From contig NZ_JDFF01000011.1 of the NCBI RefSeq assembly GCF_000565015.1, forward strand, positions 62,001 through 126,000: DNA of 64,000 nucleotides. Reading direction: 5' to 3'. Origin of the DNA: Porphyromonas catoniae ATCC 51270 (GTDB lineage: Bacteria; Bacteroidota; Bacteroidia; Bacteroidales; Porphyromonadaceae). The first letter of the stretch is position 1. The number at the start of each line of letters is the position of its first letter. The position numbers and the translations under genes were made by a program. Positions 61,717 to 64,000 of this stretch are shown here, one piece after another. The notes below the pieces were generated by a model. It was not told where the DNA came from, did not search any database, and saw only the letters and a program-made list of their open reading frames with translations.

Positions 61717-62871
61717 TTAGTATCCTGTTGGGTATTGGGTAAAGTCCATGTAAGGAATCTTGTAGAGTTTCTCAAGCGCCTTCTGGCGAATAGCGTCAAG
61801 ATCAGTACTGTACTCATCACGAATATACTGCTTCATGATGGAGAGCTTCTGTAGAATGATTTCCTTACCCGTGTACTTAGCATCGGGGCGTATCTTCTCA
61901 TTCGCAGACTTCAGTAGCTCTGCCCACTCCTCATCTGTACGTAGCACATAAGTAGCAAAGAGCTCAGCAAAGTCTTCGTCAGCATCAGTACTGGCATAAT
62001 CGCTCACAAAGCCAGCATGTAGAGACTTAAGCCCCTTTCGGTACCAATAAGAGAAGGCATCCTGTTTCTGATAGTCAAGAGCTGACAGCTTATCAAACTC
62101 AGGTGGATAAGCTCGCTCTTCATGGAGCGTGTGAGCAGACTCGTGAAAGAGTGTGCTGATATAGCTCTCACGCATCTGATACTCTTGACCTATTGTGAGC
62201 TTCTTGATGCGCTTATCGTACTTCGTAGCCTCGTGCTCCTCGGCTGTATACTCTCGGGTGAGACGTTCTCTTAAAGCCTGCTTTTGTTCATCAGTAAGGC
62301 CTGTCCCTGTATCCGCCTTCGCCTTCTCATCTTGCTTCTTGACCTCTTCCTCTACTCGCTCCCAAACTTCATAATCGATATATCTTTCGGCGAGATCTCT
62401 AATCTTTTCGATCCTAGCAACACTGGTATCTAGCTCATTGATATTATACATCCAGATCATTCCCTGCGGGGCAGCGCCAGCCATACGTCTATCTAGAGAA
62501 TAACCAGATGAGCCAAAGAGATTAACATACTTAACTGTATGCCTCTGGGCATAGCCCTCTGGAGCAGCTTCTTTGTAGGTATCAAAGAAGACAAAGTCAA
62601 TGAGGTTGAGAAACTCTACTGCTTTCTCCTCTTTTACGGGAGCCAATCGATAGCGTCGGTCGGTGAGCTTATCGTCGTAGCGATAGTCAATGCTGACATT
62701 ATACTTCTGAGCAAAAGCCTTCTGTATATATTTATCTAGTCTCGTCAGTAAGCCGACATCCTCGGGATCAATGACCTTACGATCTGATTTTACCCTGTCG
62801 ATGTCAGAGCTACATGCACTGAGAGCTCCCAGTGCACAAGCAACGATGAACGGAAATACTAGCTTCTTCAT
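61717..62871 (-). CDS. Putative zinc-binding metallopeptidase lipoprotein
   Basis: A 384-residue lipoprotein (lipobox LGALSAC, Cys20). The motif HESAH at 243-247 is a zincin-type HExxH, and DADEDFAELFATYV about 50 residues later can supply the third ligand, as in the putative zinc-binding metallopeptidases of SusCD loci. The central part has many charged helices (EEVKKQDEKAKADTGTG). Catalysis is not proven, since several relatives are annotated only as binding zinc. It lies between the SusD gene (15-nt gap) and the DUF4302 gene. Confidence 0.82.
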   Translation of the reverse strand: MKKLVFPFIVACALGALSACSSDIDRVKSDRKVIDPEDVGLLTRLDKYIQKAFAQKYNVSIDYRYDDKLTDRRYRLAPVKEEKAVEFLNLIDFVFFDTYKEAAPEGYAQRHTVKYVNLFGSSGYSLDRRMAGAAPQGMIWMYNINELDTSVARIEKIRDLAERYIDYEVWERVEEEVKKQDEKAKADTGTGLTDEQKQALRERLTREYTAEEHEATKYDKRIKKLTIGQEYQMRESYISTLFHESAHTLHEERAYPPEFDKLSALDYQKQDAFSYWYRKGLKSLHAGFVSDYASTDADEDFAELFATYVLRTDEEWAELLKSANEKIRPDAKYTGKEIILQKLSIMKQYIRDEYSTDLDAIRQKALEKLYKIPYMDFTQYPTGY

Positions 62872-62886
62872 AGCTATTTATATTGA

Positions 62887-64000
62887 TTACTTCCTGGGGT
62901 TCTGAACAATGCGTCCCTTAACAGCCTGTTGTGGTAGAGCGATGGCTTGACGAGCATCACGACTCTCAAGCTGACCTGCAAATATGTAGTTGCTGTTCTT
63001 GTTGATGCGGCGATAGACAGTAATACCGTATCGCTTGACATCCTGCCAGCGTAGTCCCTCGTGTATGGTTAGGATACGACGACACTGCAACACATGATGG
63101 AGGAGAGCCTCCTCTACACCTGTAATGGCGAAGTGAGGATTGAGCTTTTTCTTCAATGTCGGCAGAGTCTTGCTGTCATAGTTTATCTTGTTGTAGAAAG
63201 TGACAATCTCGTCCTTCGTGAAGGTTTTCTTGCGAGGGTTGCTTGGATCATTCCCGTCGTTGAGGTAGCGAGAGGTCCAGAGATTGAGATCTGCTATCCC
63301 TTCGTCATACTTCTTCTGAAGAATACGCGCCTCAGCCCGGACAAGGAGAGTCTCATCAGTAGTAAGTGGAGTATCCATCGTCTGGTAAGAACTACTAGGG
63401 AAGGTGGGGAACTTTGGCTGCACCGTCTTATTGATATTCCCCTCTACGTAGACGAATGGAGCAAAGAGGTATGCATCATCCTTACCCCATATATTCTGTG
63501 TAGAGAGGGTCTCATTTTGGGTGAGTTCCTTAGCGTGTGTGAAGCGAGAATTATAGTAGTTCGTACCATTGGTGATCTGCCAGTGGAAGGTGCTATAGGT
63601 CGAGACGGATAGCAGATTAGCTGGCAACTTTGTATCATAGTATGCCAAACCATAGGCCTGATCCGTACGAGGAATCGTACGGAAGGCACTCCAATCTCGC
63701 AACACAAGAGCGGGGTTACTTCCTAGCACTTTCGTGGCATATTCCTCCGCCTTTGCCCAATTCTGATAATAGAGATAGAAACGAGCTGCAAAGGCGTATG
63801 CCGAGGTTGTACCAAAGTGGAACTTCTTCAAATCCTCACTATAGTTAGAGGGATACCGCTCTAGGAGTGCAATCCCAGCTGTCAAGTCACTAGCAATATG
63901 CTGGTAGGTCTCAGCTAGAGTACCACGAGGATAGTCTGGTTGCAGACTCACTACTCGCTCTGCGACATAAGGGATACCTAAATCCTTAGAGCTTGTCTGG
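62887..64000 (-). CDS. SusD-family outer-membrane lipoprotein, C-terminal part (partial)
   Basis: The frame is open from 64000 down to the stop at 62887 with no candidate start that gives a signal peptide, so the N-terminus is beyond the right edge. The read includes DLGIPYVAERVVSLQPDYPR and YQHIASDLTAGIALLERYP of the helical core, TTDETLLVRAEARILQKKYD, and the C-terminal segment ILTIHEGLRWQDVKRYGI, all typical of SusD. The C-terminus RDARQAIALPQQAVKG is the usual ending. A susC gene is expected immediately to the right. It is followed by the metallopeptidase and DUF4302 genes in the same direction. Confidence 0.9.
   Translation of the reverse strand, partial: QTSSKDLGIPYVAERVVSLQPDYPRGTLAETYQHIASDLTAGIALLERYPSNYSEDLKKFHFGTTSAYAFAARFYLYYQNWAKAEEYATKVLGSNPALVLRDWSAFRTIPRTDQAYGLAYYDTKLPANLLSVSTYSTFHWQITNGTNYYNSRFTHAKELTQNETLSTQNIWGKDDAYLFAPFVYVEGNINKTVQPKFPTFPSSSYQTMDTPLTTDETLLVRAEARILQKKYDEGIADLNLWTSRYLNDGNDPSNPRKKTFTKDEIVTFYNKINYDSKTLPTLKKKLNPHFAITGVEEALLHHVLQCRRILTIHEGLRWQDVKRYGITVYRRINKNSNYIFAGQLESRDARQAIALPQQAVKGRIVQNPRK

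Overview
The window looks like part of a Bacteroidota chromosome, most likely Porphyromonas or a close relative. The evidence is: primary promoters of the TTG-N19/20-TAnnTTTG type instead of the classical -35/-10; SusC/SusD outer-membrane pairs; many lipoproteins with short signal peptides; an Asp/Glu-specific dipeptidyl-peptidase (DPP11) typical of peptide-fermenting Porphyromonas; the gene order yceD-rpmF-fabH-era-der; and intergenic tandem arrays with a 23-nt period that recall the BrickBuilt minisatellite/MITE described in P. gingivalis. Genus is an inference from gene content; I could not run a comparison.

Layout. 1-9.4 kb: alaS (cut by the left edge), corA, a DUF4837 lipoprotein with pdxA, a large UvrD/AddA-like helicase-nuclease, and tRNA-Leu(TAA). 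9.4-12.7 kb: queG, an HU/SPOR-domain protein, a CAT-anticodon tRNA (probably elongator Met), and a pyruvoyl-dependent arginine decarboxylase. 13.0-20.6 kb: a leftward operon of SusC (with STN domain), SusD, a FAS1-like lipoprotein, a small lipoprotein and a thioredoxin-domain protein. 21-28.2 kb: an unknown lipoprotein, a DUF1266-like protein, and the housekeeping block yceD-rpmF-fabH-era-der. 28.7-37.6 kb: an iron/haem/B12-type ABC importer, ApbE, a GT2 glycosyltransferase with a DUF4199 membrane protein, and a TonB-dependent receptor. 38.5-43.3 kb: a quinol-type nitric oxide reductase and an outer-membrane beta-barrel protein. 43.8-49.2 kb: a DPP11-Sir2-RNase HI operon and a frameshifted phosphoethanolamine-transferase-like gene. 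49.5-57.0 kb: tsaE, tdk, an acid phosphatase lipoprotein, cysteine desulfidase, a Big_5 lipoprotein and an alpha/beta hydrolase lipoprotein. 57.3-64 kb: rpsU, gcvT, an outer-membrane barrel protein, then a leftward DUF4302 / zinc metallopeptidase / SusD locus cut by the right edge.

The most unusual content is between the genes. Nine intergenic gaps each carry one tandem array of short imperfect palindromes (15-17 nt) repeated at 23 nt (one array at 23-24 nt). At least four unrelated core sequences are used, yet the period is the same, and in one array two different core families follow each other without losing register. Two of the three arrays built on the GAGTTAccaTAACTC core are bracketed by imperfect inverted repeats, as in a miniature inverted-repeat element. 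This suggests a family of elements defined by period and dyad symmetry rather than by sequence.

Functionally the window fits an anaerobic asaccharolytic lifestyle: peptide capture and cleavage (SusCD, DPP11, S9-like hydrolase), amino-acid use (cysteine desulfidase, arginine decarboxylase, glycine cleavage T protein), metal or haem import (ABC transporter, TonB receptor), and nitrosative-stress defence (NorB).
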